DNA of 57,809 bases from Prevotella sp. (GTDB lineage: Bacteria; Bacteroidota; Bacteroidia; Bacteroidales; Bacteroidaceae), in NCBI GenBank assembly GCA_017474515.1, contig JAFVHN010000020.1, forward strand, positions 1-57,809, written 5' to 3'. This document shows, piece by piece, positions 46,053 through 53,535 of this stretch (its first letter is position 1; the number at the start of each line of letters is the position of its first letter). A program made the position numbers and the translations under genes. Below the pieces are notes generated by a model, which saw only the letters and a list, made by a program, of their open reading frames with translations, was not told where the DNA came from and made no database searches.

Positions 46053-46092
46053 AAATTCCTGGGCACCCCTTGTTGCCCAGGAATTTTTTTTG
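46053..46092 (+). terminator. Terminator after the beta-helix gene
   Basis: AAATTCCTGGGCA (46053-46065) and TGCCCAGGAATTT (46074-46086) form a perfect 13-bp stem with an 8-base loop, followed by a T8 run (the stem's T bases included). Confidence 0.9.
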
Positions 46093-46204
46093 AGAGAAAA
46101 CCCCATAATCCGCGGAATTTAGGGATACCACTCTTTCACCCATCCCCCCTCCATAAGGCAGGAACAGCAGCCGCCCCCCTTTTTTTCATTCTTTCATTCT
46201 TTCC

Positions 46205-46320
46205 ATCTTTCACCTCCCCCCAAGGGGGAATAAGAGGGGTGCCCTTTCCCTTTCCTCCCCCCTTTGGGGGGATTAGAGGGGGGCTTTTACCCCTTTGGCG
46301 GGATTAGAGGGGGGCTCTTT
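46205..46320 (+). repeat. Cluster of GGGGGATTAGAGGGGG repeats
   Basis: Three units of the form CCCCCnnnGGGGG-ATTAGAGGGGGGCT occur at about 46206, 46255 and 46290, between the beta-helix terminator and the next promoter. The same word occurs in the 67-bp inverted repeats and at 48.5-48.8 kb. Confidence 0.8.
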
Positions 46321-46343
46321 ATAAAAACAAAAACCAGAAATCA

Positions 46344-46375
46344 TTTGGCAGGAACAGGAAAAAGTCGTACATTTG
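46344..46375 (+). promoter_or_regulatory. Promoter of the 46.4-kb secreted protein
   Basis: TTTG (46344-46347), 20 bp, TACATTTG (46368-46375). It predicts a start near 46380 and therefore ATG 46403, not 46373, as the initiation codon. Confidence 0.8.
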
Positions 46376-46402
46376 CAACAATTAACAACAATTTTCACCC
46401 CA

Positions 46403-47530
46403 ATGACCACAAAATCCTTCTTTTTGCTGACAATGATTCTGGCCGGGAGCATGGCCGGACAGGTACAGGCGCAAGGTGTCTATAAGATGATTAGCTCTCT
46501 GGATGAGATAGACGCTGGTGCGACTTATATTATCTATGGCTATAACCAGAGTGCGGTGTCCACGAAGGCTTTGCGGGGCGTTGCCGACGGCAGCTACCTG
46601 CTGGCGACGGACTTTGCGAAGGCGCAGGTGGACGAGGCGACATGGACGATCACCATCCCGCCGTCGTCGGCGGCGGCGGACATGCCGGCGGAGCTGCGGC
46701 TGGTGCCGGTGGACGAGGCCGACGGCGTGTATGGGGTGCGGCTGAAAGACGAAGAGCGGTTTCTCTATAACCTGTCGGGTGACGAGCTGCGGCTGACGGA
46801 GATGGCGCCGGGGGAGAACAGCGCCATTCAATGGCGGATGGTGGAGAGCCCGCGGGTGAACGGGGTGGTGGTGAACAACGTGCGGAACGAGGACCGCTAT
46901 ATCTTCAACTCGTCGAACAAGTTCCGGTGCTCTGACAAGGCGCTGAACGCGGGGAACAACCGCGGGGTGCTGTGCAAGAAGGTGGAGGAGCGGGTGACGA
47001 TAGGCTCCGGGGGCTTTGCGGCGTATGTGACGAAGCATGACATCAGCTTCGCGCGGTCGCACGGCATCAGGGCGTATATAGTGACGGGGGCGTCGGCAGC
47101 GGGGGCGGTGATGGCGGCCGTTGACGCGGCGGCGGCGGGGACGGCGGTCATCATAAGGGGCACGCCGGGCGACCATGTGCTGACAATGGCGGACGGCGCG
47201 GCACCGGAGGCGGTGGGGAACATGCTGCAGCAGGGCGGGGCGACGGGCGACGGCCGCACGGTATTTGCCTTGGGGAGCAGGAACGGGAACATCGGGTTTT
47301 TCCGCGTGCAGAACGGTGTGGCGGTGGATGGCGACAGGCCGTTCCTGGTGATTGGCGGACTGGGGGAGGGCGTTGTTTTTGTGCCGTTTATCTTCGAAGG
47401 GGGGAGCGCGACGGGCGTGACGGCGGTGGCGGCGGGCACGCCATCGGCGCTGCACCACGGCATTGACGGCCGGCGGGCATCGGGCCGCGGGGTGGTCATC
47501 GGCGGCGGGCGCAAGACAGTGGTGCGGTAA
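46403..47530 (+). CDS. Secreted protein of unknown function with G-rich codon use
   Basis: 375 aa from ATG 46403, signal peptide ending GQVQAQG. No family recognised. The first half (about 30-200) resembles a beta-rich ricin-like or Ig-like ligand domain (YLLATDFAKAQVDEATWTI, FLYNLSGDELRLTEM, YIFNSSNKFRCSDKALN); the second half is rich in Gly and Ala. The end, GIDGRRASG...GGRKTVVR, looks like a decayed GIYI-NGKK-VVK tail. Unlike its neighbours, it prefers G-ending codons (GCG, GGG, GTG, ACG) over C-ending ones, as if it evolved elsewhere. It converges with the ABC ATPase gene with only five bases between stops. Confidence 0.75.
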   Translation: MTTKSFFLLTMILAGSMAGQVQAQGVYKMISSLDEIDAGATYIIYGYNQSAVSTKALRGVADGSYLLATDFAKAQVDEATWTITIPPSSAAADMPAELRLVPVDEADGVYGVRLKDEERFLYNLSGDELRLTEMAPGENSAIQWRMVESPRVNGVVVNNVRNEDRYIFNSSNKFRCSDKALNAGNNRGVLCKKVEERVTIGSGGFAAYVTKHDISFARSHGIRAYIVTGASAAGAVMAAVDAAAAGTAVIIRGTPGDHVLTMADGAAPEAVGNMLQQGGATGDGRTVFALGSRNGNIGFFRVQNGVAVDGDRPFLVIGGLGEGVVFVPFIFEGGSATGVTAVAAGTPSALHHGIDGRRASGRGVVIGGGRKTVVR

Positions 47531-47535
47531 GGGGG

Positions 47536-48336
47536 CTATGCCTCCTGCGGCGCGGTGACATGGATGGTGAGCGTCTGGGGGTTGAAGAGAAGGCCGGGGC
47601 GGTTGAGGAAGGCGGCGAGGGAACCGTCGTCGGCGAGCTGCCGCGGGGTGCCGATGGCGACGGGCTGCGCGGGAAGCATGAGCCAGAGGCGGTCGGCGGT
47701 CTGCAGGGCGAGCTCCATGTCGTGGGTGGAGAGGAGAATGGTCTTGCCGGCCTGGTGGGCGAGGCGGCGGAGGAGCTGGAGCATATCGGCCTTGGACGGG
47801 TAGTCGAGGAAGGCGGTGGGCTCGTCGAGGAGGATGACGGGCGTTTGCTGTGCGAGGGCCTTGGCAATCATCATCTTCTGCCGCTCGCCGTCGCTGAGGG
47901 TGTGGACCATGCGGGTGGCGAGGTGGGGGATGCCGACCATGGCGATGCTGTCGTTGACGATGTCTTTATCGGCCTTGGTGAGGCGTCCGAAGAAGCCGGT
48001 ATAGGGAGAGCGTCCGAGGGCGACGAGCTCCTCGACGGTCATGTTCTGCACGTCGGGTTTGCCAGTGAGGACGACGCCGATGAGCCGTGACAGCTGGCGG
48101 TCGGTGAGGGTGGTGACGCTTCGCGGATTTCCGGGGAGCTGGTCGATGAGAATGTCTCCGGCAAGGGGGGGCTGGAAGGCGCTGAGGGTGCGTAGGAGGG
48201 TGCTCTTGCCGGCGCCGTTAGGGCCGATGAGGCATGTGAGCTCGCCGGGGAGGACCTGTGCGGTGATGGCGGTGGCGACCGTCTTGCGGTTGTTCTTCTG
48301 GCGGTAGCCGATGGTGAGATTCTCTAATCGCAGCAT
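47536..48336 (-). CDS. ABC transporter ATP-binding protein, FecE/BtuD/HmuV type
   Basis: 266 aa. Walker A is GPNGAGKSTLL, Q-loop region LTGKPDVQNMTV, signature LSDGERQKMMIAKAL, Walker B VILLDEPTAFLD, H-loop STHD. Sequence style, including GRSPYTGFFGRL, fits ATPases of iron-siderophore, haem or cobalamin importers, which pair with a BtuC/FecD-type permease and a binding protein. Neither is adjacent here: the neighbours are repeats and an unrelated protein, so this is an orphan or its operon lies elsewhere. Substrate unknown. Confidence 0.88.
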   Translation of the reverse strand: MLRLENLTIGYRQKNNRKTVATAITAQVLPGELTCLIGPNGAGKSTLLRTLSAFQPPLAGDILIDQLPGNPRSVTTLTDRQLSRLIGVVLTGKPDVQNMTVEELVALGRSPYTGFFGRLTKADKDIVNDSIAMVGIPHLATRMVHTLSDGERQKMMIAKALAQQTPVILLDEPTAFLDYPSKADMLQLLRRLAHQAGKTILLSTHDMELALQTADRLWLMLPAQPVAIGTPRQLADDGSLAAFLNRPGLLFNPQTLTIHVTAPQEA

Positions 48337-48413
48337 TTTCTATGGAGGGGTTTTTCCAAGGGGTTTTATTTCTAATTTCCAAAGGGGGTTATTTCTAAGG
48401 AGTAAAGGAGCTG

Positions 48414-48480
48414 AGGAGTTTAGTGGCCCACCCCCGGCCCCTCCCGTAAGGAGGGGAGAGTAAACCGATTGGGGGATTAG
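48414..48480 (+). repeat. 67-bp inverted repeat, right copy
   Basis: Exact reverse complement of 39581-39647. It lies 78 bp upstream of the ABC ATPase start and begins a repeat-rich stretch. Confidence 0.9.
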
Positions 48481-48800
48481 AAGGGGGCTTTCACTTTTTC
48501 ACATTTTCACCTTTTCATTTTTCCCTCGCCTGTTCTTCCCCCCAAGGGGGGATTAGATGGGGGCCTTACCTTTTTTTCTAAGGAGAATGGGAGTAAAGGA
48601 GTTTTTCACTTATTTACTTTTTCACCTTTTTCATTTTTCCCTCACCTTTTCTTCCCCCCCAAGGGGGGATTAGAGGGGGCCTTCACTTTTCCCTGCCCTT
48701 TCTTCCCCCTTTGGGGTATTTGTTATGAGGGAGGAGTTTTGAGTTTTGAGTTTTGAATGCCGTACGTCTTCCCCCCTTTGGGGGGATTAGAGGGGGTCCA
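48481..48800. repeat. Repeat-rich gap: GGGGGATTAGA words and T/C-rich TTTTCACnTTTT tracts
   Basis: Three further copies of CCCCCnnnGGGGGATTAGAnGGGGG start near 48537, 48654 and 48773 (plus a decayed one near 48704), separated by runs such as TTTTTCACCTTTTCATTTTTCCCTC that are repeated. No gene is seen between 48337 and 48800. The last copy abuts the stop codon of the S41 protease. Confidence 0.8.
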
Positions 48801-49784
48801 TTATTTCACCAGTGCGCGGGCTGTTTCGATGATGGTGTCGCGGGCTTTGGGGAAGTCGTCGGGAGAGAGGGCGGCGGGGACGTGGGGTGCGATGCCGTCC
48901 TCGGTGCTGCGGCGGTTGACGTCGTACATTGGGCATGCCGAGAAGCGCACCGTCCATCCGTTGGGCAGTCCGCTGGTGTAGGGGAGCCCTGCGCCGCCGC
49001 CGGTATGGTCGCCGACGATGGTGGCCAGGGGGCAGCATTTCATGTATTTCACGAACTCGTTGGCGGCGGAGAACACCTGGCGGTTGGTGAGCACGAAGAC
49101 CGGCTTGTGCCATCGCACGCCCTTGGCGGGTTTGATGCGCTGCTCCCTCATGGGCGAGAAGTCGCCGTGTCCGTCGCCCGTCTTATGCTGCATATACCCC
49201 ACGATCGTCTCCTGGTCGAAGAAGCGTGCGGCCAGTTTCTCGGCCATGGAGAGGAGTCCGCCGCCATTGTCGCGGATGTCGATGATGACGGCGCGGCAGG
49301 GTGCCAGCGAGAGGAACACCTGGTCGAGGTTGCCGTCGCCGACCTCTGACGAGAAGGAGGGGTAGCGCAGGTATCCGATGTTGTCGTCGAGCACCTTGTA
49401 CTGCAGGGCGGCGGCGATGTGGTAGTCGGTGCCCAAATAGTGGTTGACGAGCGAGTCGGAGAAATTGGCCGGGTAGTCTTCGTGCCACGACCAGTTGCGC
49501 CCGAGGTCGAAGCTGCTGTAGAGGTTGACGTGCCCGTCGCGCAGCTCGGAGAGCATATTGGCGAGCACCTCGAAGAGCTGTCGCTGGCTGAGGCTGCCGG
49601 CGGTCTGCGGGGCATAGCGGTCGTGGACCTCCTGCCAGTCGATGTGTTTCTCGTTGAAGAAACAATAGTGGCGGTCCATAATCTGCCAGAGGGCCTCGAA
49701 ATTGCCGTCGGGGGTGTTGGGGTATTCCTCTTCATCGACACACGATACGAGCGTCAGGAGCAAGAGGAGGAGGAGGTTTCTCAT
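48801..49784 (-). CDS. S41-family (tail-specific type) serine protease lipoprotein
   Basis: 327 aa from ATG 49784; the frame is open to 50408 but that extension overlaps the upstream gene and lacks sense. Signal peptide MRNLLLLLLLTLVSC with lipobox LVSC. The S41 catalytic domain shows GYLRYPSFSSE, VIIDIRDNGGGLLS and the nucleophile Ser in QVFSAANEFV, with HTGGGAGLP after it. There is no PDZ domain between, so it is the short Bacteroidales type. It follows the DUF3316 gene by about 50 bp on the same strand. Confidence 0.88.
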   Translation of the reverse strand: MRNLLLLLLLTLVSCVDEEEYPNTPDGNFEALWQIMDRHYCFFNEKHIDWQEVHDRYAPQTAGSLSQRQLFEVLANMLSELRDGHVNLYSSFDLGRNWSWHEDYPANFSDSLVNHYLGTDYHIAAALQYKVLDDNIGYLRYPSFSSEVGDGNLDQVFLSLAPCRAVIIDIRDNGGGLLSMAEKLAARFFDQETIVGYMQHKTGDGHGDFSPMREQRIKPAKGVRWHKPVFVLTNRQVFSAANEFVKYMKCCPLATIVGDHTGGGAGLPYTSGLPNGWTVRFSACPMYDVNRRSTEDGIAPHVPAALSPDDFPKARDTIIETARALVK

Positions 49785-49837
49785 TTTTTTGGAAAAAAAA
49801 TTCGAGTTATGAGTTATGGGGTATGAGTTATGAGTGG

Positions 49838-50632
49838 TTAAAAGGATTTCGACACGCCGATGGCGAGGAGGTGGGACCAGGTGTGGTATTTCAGGTTGTT
49901 GGCCTCGGCCTGCTCGATGTCGACGAGGTATGCCAGGCGTAGGGCGAACCTGCGGAGGTGGAGGTCGGCGGAGAGCTGTGCGCGCAGGGAGGGCGCGGAG
50001 AATATGGTGACGGGCACGATGTTGTGGTCGTAGTTGCCCCGCGAGAAAATCTCGTAGTACGACTGTCCGTAGTTGGGGCTGAAGAGCATTCCTGCCAGCG
50101 GCACGCCGATTTCGGAGCGCAGGGTGACGGTGCGGTGGAGCACGCGCAGGTCGTGGGCTGCCGCCATGCTGACGGCGGCGTTGAGGTAGATTTTTGCCTG
50201 TGCGGGGTTGTTGCCTCCGAGGGTGGTATAGGTGACCCCTGCCCCGCCCTCCACCTGCGGCCCTATTTCCAGCAGCCATCCACGGGGAGCCAGGAAAGTG
50301 CGGCGCAGGGCCTTGGCGTAGGAAATCATTCCGCCGAGGTAGTCGCTGTTGTCGGCGCGCGGCGAGGCGAACATCAGCGACACCATGGTATTGGTCTGCC
50401 ACCCCCACCGCGGCATGCGCAGGCTGGGGGCGTAGGTCTGGTTGATGAATCGCAGTTCGCCGCCCGTGTATTTCTCCTGGCTGAGGTAGGTGTCGAGCAT
50501 GTTGACGGTGCCTACGGCCAGCGCCTTCACGTTCTCGGGAGGCCGCGGCGACAGGCTGTCGGCGGCCTTCTGTGCGGCGGCGGTGATGGCGAAGGCGGCG
50601 CAGAGGGCGAGCAGCAGGCGTCTATTCTTCAT
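49838..50632 (-). CDS. DUF3316-like outer-membrane protein
   Basis: 264 aa. Signal peptide MKNRRLLLALCAAFAITAAAQ, then beta-strand-rich sequence typical of the DUF3316 family of Bacteroidales: GGELRFINQTYAPSLRMPRWGWQTNTMVSL, EIGPQVEGGAGVTYTTLGGNN, and a C-terminus ending IGVSKSF with a terminal Phe, as for outer-membrane barrels. Function unknown. Its ATG overlaps the end of the topoisomerase gene by eleven bases, so it is translated from the same mRNA. In the 54-bp gap to the S41 gene, the words GAGTTAT and GAGTTATGGGGTAT recur. Confidence 0.8.
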   Translation of the reverse strand: MKNRRLLLALCAAFAITAAAQKAADSLSPRPPENVKALAVGTVNMLDTYLSQEKYTGGELRFINQTYAPSLRMPRWGWQTNTMVSLMFASPRADNSDYLGGMISYAKALRRTFLAPRGWLLEIGPQVEGGAGVTYTTLGGNNPAQAKIYLNAAVSMAAAHDLRVLHRTVTLRSEIGVPLAGMLFSPNYGQSYYEIFSRGNYDHNIVPVTIFSAPSLRAQLSADLHLRRFALRLAYLVDIEQAEANNLKYHTWSHLLAIGVSKSF

Positions 50633-53312
50633 CGGGGAAAAGGTTGAGCTGTCCGGTTATCTCGTCGCGCACTTTCCATTCGCTCTTCCCGGCGTCGGGG
50701 TCGAGGTTGTCGGGCTGTTCGCCGTCGGCGGGCTGGGCGTCATCGGCGGCGGGCTCCGGCGGCTCGGGGAAGCGCAGGGGCTCGAGTTCCTCCACGGCCT
50801 TCACGCTCCAGGTGGTGAGGCGCTTTCCCTTGGCCTTGAAGCCCTTGACGCCCACGAACGACTCGCAGTCCACCTCCATGGGGTCGCGGAACTCGTCGTT
50901 GCCGCCCATGGTGATGCGTATGCGCGGGAAAGGCTGGTCGGAGAGGAGCAGGAGCTGGCTGTTCTTGTTGTCGCCGAGGAACGACTGGCGCTTCTTTGCC
51001 ATCTCCATGAGGAATCGCTTGAGGTAGGGATATCCCTGCATGTCGGCATCGTAGAGCACCGCCGTCCACACCTTTTCGGGCTCGTATTTCTCTATGCGCA
51101 GGATGTTGTCCTCGTAGTGGTTGTTGAGGTCGAAGTTGGTGAAATAGTATTCGCCGGTGGTGAGCACCACGAGGAGCTGGTCGCCGTCGTTGAACTCTCC
51201 GAGGAAGGTGCCGTGCTCGTCGTAGTTGAGCCTTTTGACGTCGGGGTCGAACCACACCTTCCTTCCGCCCAGTGTGCTGTGACCGTGGCTCTTCAGCGAA
51301 ATGCGGCTGATGGTGAGCTTGGTGAGCAGGTTGCCCATGGCGGCGCGTCCCTTGATTTTCACCTCGCGGAAGTCTTTCTCCATGAACAGTCGCTTGAGCC
51401 TTGCCGTGGGCTCCAGGGTGACCTTGATGACCTCGGCCTCGCCGTTGGGGTTGGCGGTGAAATACACGACGCGGCTGCCCTCGGTGCCCTGGGTGACGTC
51501 GTAGTCGCGGTCGCGGGTGATGCTGGTGACGTTGAAGCGTTTGATGTAGTAGGGCCCTTTCTTGCCGTCGCGGTACACGACGTTGTAGATGGTGCGCTTG
51601 TCGTTTTTCTTGAACACCGCCACGTGGATGATGTTCTTCCCCACGAAAATTTTCTCGGCCACGCGTATGACCTTGTATTTTCCGTCGCGGTAGAAGATGA
51701 TGATGTCGTCGATGTCGGAGCAGTTGCACACGAACTCGTCTTTCTTCATTCCCGTGCCGATGAAGCCCTCCTGGCGGTTGATGTATAGTTTCTTGTTGGC
51801 TTCCACGACCTTGGCGGCCTCTATGGTGTCGAAGTTGCGGATTTCGGTGCGCCGCGGGTGGTCGCCGCCGTATTTGTCGAGCAGGTGGCGGAACCAGTCG
51901 GTGGTCACCTCCACCATGTTTGCCAGCATGCGGCCAATCTCGTCGAGCTGGTCCTTGATACGCAGCATCTGCTCCTCGGCCTTGTCGGCATTGTATTTGA
52001 TGATGCGCTGCATCTTGATGTCGAGCAGGCGCATGATGTCGTCCTTGGTCACCTCGCGCAGCATGTCGGGATAGAATGGCGTGAGGCGCTCGTCGATGTA
52101 TTCGCAAGCCTCGTCGTTCGAGCGTGCGTTCTCGAAGGGCTTGCCTTTGTAGATGCGCTCCTCGATGAAGAGTTTCTCGAGCGAGCAGAAATGCAGCTGC
52201 TCCATGAGCTCGTGGCGCTGTATTTCCAGTTCGCGGCGTATGAGCGCCATGGTGTGGTCCACCGAGTGGCGCAGCACGTCGCTCACGGTGAGGAATTGCG
52301 GCTTCTGGTCCTCAATGACGCAGCAGTTGGGCGAGATGTTGATTTCGCAGTCGGTGAAAGCGTAGAGGGCGTCGATGGTCTTGTCGCTGCTCACGCCGGG
52401 GGCCAGGTGCACCTGTATCTCCACGTTGGCGGCGGTGAGGTCTTCCACGTGCTTCACCTTCACCTTGTCTTTCTCCACGGCCCTGAGGATGCTCTCGATG
52501 AGCGTCTCGGCGGTCTTCGAGAAAGGCAGGTCGCGGATGACCAGCGTCTTCTGGTCCAGCTTCTCAATCTTCGCCCGCACCTTGAGCACGCCGCCGCGCT
52601 GGCCGTCGTTGTAGCGGCTCACGTCGATGCTGCCGCCGGTGGGGAAGTCGGGGTAGAGGTGAAATTCCTCGCCGGCCAGGTAGCTGATGGCGGCCTGGCA
52701 AATCTCGCAGAAGTTGTGGGGCAGCACCTTCGACGTGAGGCCCACGGCAATGCCTTCGGCACCCTGTGCCAGCAGCAGCGGGAACTTCACGGGCAAGGTG
52801 ATGGGCTCCTTGTTGCGGCCGTCGTATGACATCTGCCACTCGGTGGTCTTGGGGTTGAACACCACCTCGAGGGCAAATTTCGTGAGCCGCGCCTCAATGT
52901 ATCGCGGGGCGGCCGCCGGCGAGCCGGTGAGAATGTTTCCCCAGTTGCCCTGGCAGTCGATGAGCAAGTCCTTCTGCCCCATCTGCACCAGGGCGTCGCC
53001 GATGGAGGCATCGCCGTGGGGGTGGAACTGCATGGTGTGCCCAACGATGTTGGCAACCTTGTTATAGCGCCCGTCGTCCATGCGCTTCATGGAGTGCAGG
53101 ATGCGGCGCTGCACGGGTTTCAGGCCGTCCTCGATATAAGGCACGGCACGCTCCAGGATGACGTAGGAGGCGTAATCGAGAAACCAATTCTGGTACATGC
53201 CGCTCAGGTGGTGAACGGCAGAAGCGTCAAAACGGTCCACGGGCTTATAGTCTGAATGGTCGTCCACGGGCAGCCCCTCGCCCGGGTCCTTGGTTCTTAT
53301 TTCCTCGTCCAT
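50622..53312 (-). CDS. parC: Type IIA topoisomerase subunit A (gyrase/topoisomerase IV), ParC type
   Basis: 896 aa. Breaks and rejoins DNA through a catalytic Tyr (Tyr138, AAAPRYIEARL). The quinolone-determining region reads HPHGDASIGDALVQM, so Ser is at the position whose change confers resistance. The N-terminal winged-helix region begins RAVPYIEDGLKPVQRRIL; the coiled-coil tower and a divergent C-terminal region (about 560-850) follow; the last 40 residues are acidic. I call it ParC because the C-terminal beta-pinwheel lacks a clear GyrA box QRRGGKG; a second GyrA-like copy is possible. Its own promoter is at 53331-53362. Confidence 0.88.
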   Translation of the reverse strand: MDEEIRTKDPGEGLPVDDHSDYKPVDRFDASAVHHLSGMYQNWFLDYASYVILERAVPYIEDGLKPVQRRILHSMKRMDDGRYNKVANIVGHTMQFHPHGDASIGDALVQMGQKDLLIDCQGNWGNILTGSPAAAPRYIEARLTKFALEVVFNPKTTEWQMSYDGRNKEPITLPVKFPLLLAQGAEGIAVGLTSKVLPHNFCEICQAAISYLAGEEFHLYPDFPTGGSIDVSRYNDGQRGGVLKVRAKIEKLDQKTLVIRDLPFSKTAETLIESILRAVEKDKVKVKHVEDLTAANVEIQVHLAPGVSSDKTIDALYAFTDCEINISPNCCVIEDQKPQFLTVSDVLRHSVDHTMALIRRELEIQRHELMEQLHFCSLEKLFIEERIYKGKPFENARSNDEACEYIDERLTPFYPDMLREVTKDDIMRLLDIKMQRIIKYNADKAEEQMLRIKDQLDEIGRMLANMVEVTTDWFRHLLDKYGGDHPRRTEIRNFDTIEAAKVVEANKKLYINRQEGFIGTGMKKDEFVCNCSDIDDIIIFYRDGKYKVIRVAEKIFVGKNIIHVAVFKKNDKRTIYNVVYRDGKKGPYYIKRFNVTSITRDRDYDVTQGTEGSRVVYFTANPNGEAEVIKVTLEPTARLKRLFMEKDFREVKIKGRAAMGNLLTKLTISRISLKSHGHSTLGGRKVWFDPDVKRLNYDEHGTFLGEFNDGDQLLVVLTTGEYYFTNFDLNNHYEDNILRIEKYEPEKVWTAVLYDADMQGYPYLKRFLMEMAKKRQSFLGDNKNSQLLLLSDQPFPRIRITMGGNDEFRDPMEVDCESFVGVKGFKAKGKRLTTWSVKAVEELEPLRFPEPPEPAADDAQPADGEQPDNLDPDAGKSEWKVRDEITGQLNLFPDEE

Positions 53313-53330
53313 AGGTGTTCAATCAACTTG

Positions 53331-53362
53331 CAAAAATACAAAAATCCCCGCGAAAACCGAAA
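53331..53362 (-). promoter_or_regulatory. Promoter of the topoisomerase operon
   Basis: Minus strand TTTC (53359-53362, one mismatch), 20 bp, TATTTTTG (53331-53338), ending 18 bp before the ATG. Nothing else was seen between 53363 and 53535. Confidence 0.65.
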
Positions 53363-53535
53363 TTTCCCGCCATTTATTAGCGTTTTTTCATTTTTCCCAC
53401 AGGCTTTTCGAGCTTTTCGAACGGATATGTCGGAAACTCAGGGACGCGATGTGTCGCGCCTGCAATCGCAGACATGGAGGGATGTAAACAAATCATATGT
53501 GCTGGCAGACGTGACCGTGACGTCCTTACTTGGAA

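Noticed and set aside
46382-47458. Arg/His-rich antisense frame of 358 aa against the 46.4-kb protein
   Set aside because: It has no recognisable start context and a composition expected from antisense of GC-rich DNA, while the sense frame has a promoter and signal peptide.
39581-48480. Composite transposon or prophage between the 67-bp repeats
   Set aside because: No transposase, integrase, phage gene or target duplication was seen, so only an unexplained inverted repeat is reported.
48801-50408. A single 535-aa protein including the S41 protease
   Set aside because: The N-terminal part is Arg/Pro-rich antisense-like sequence in another frame of the DUF3316 gene; the lipoprotein start at 49784 fits the family.
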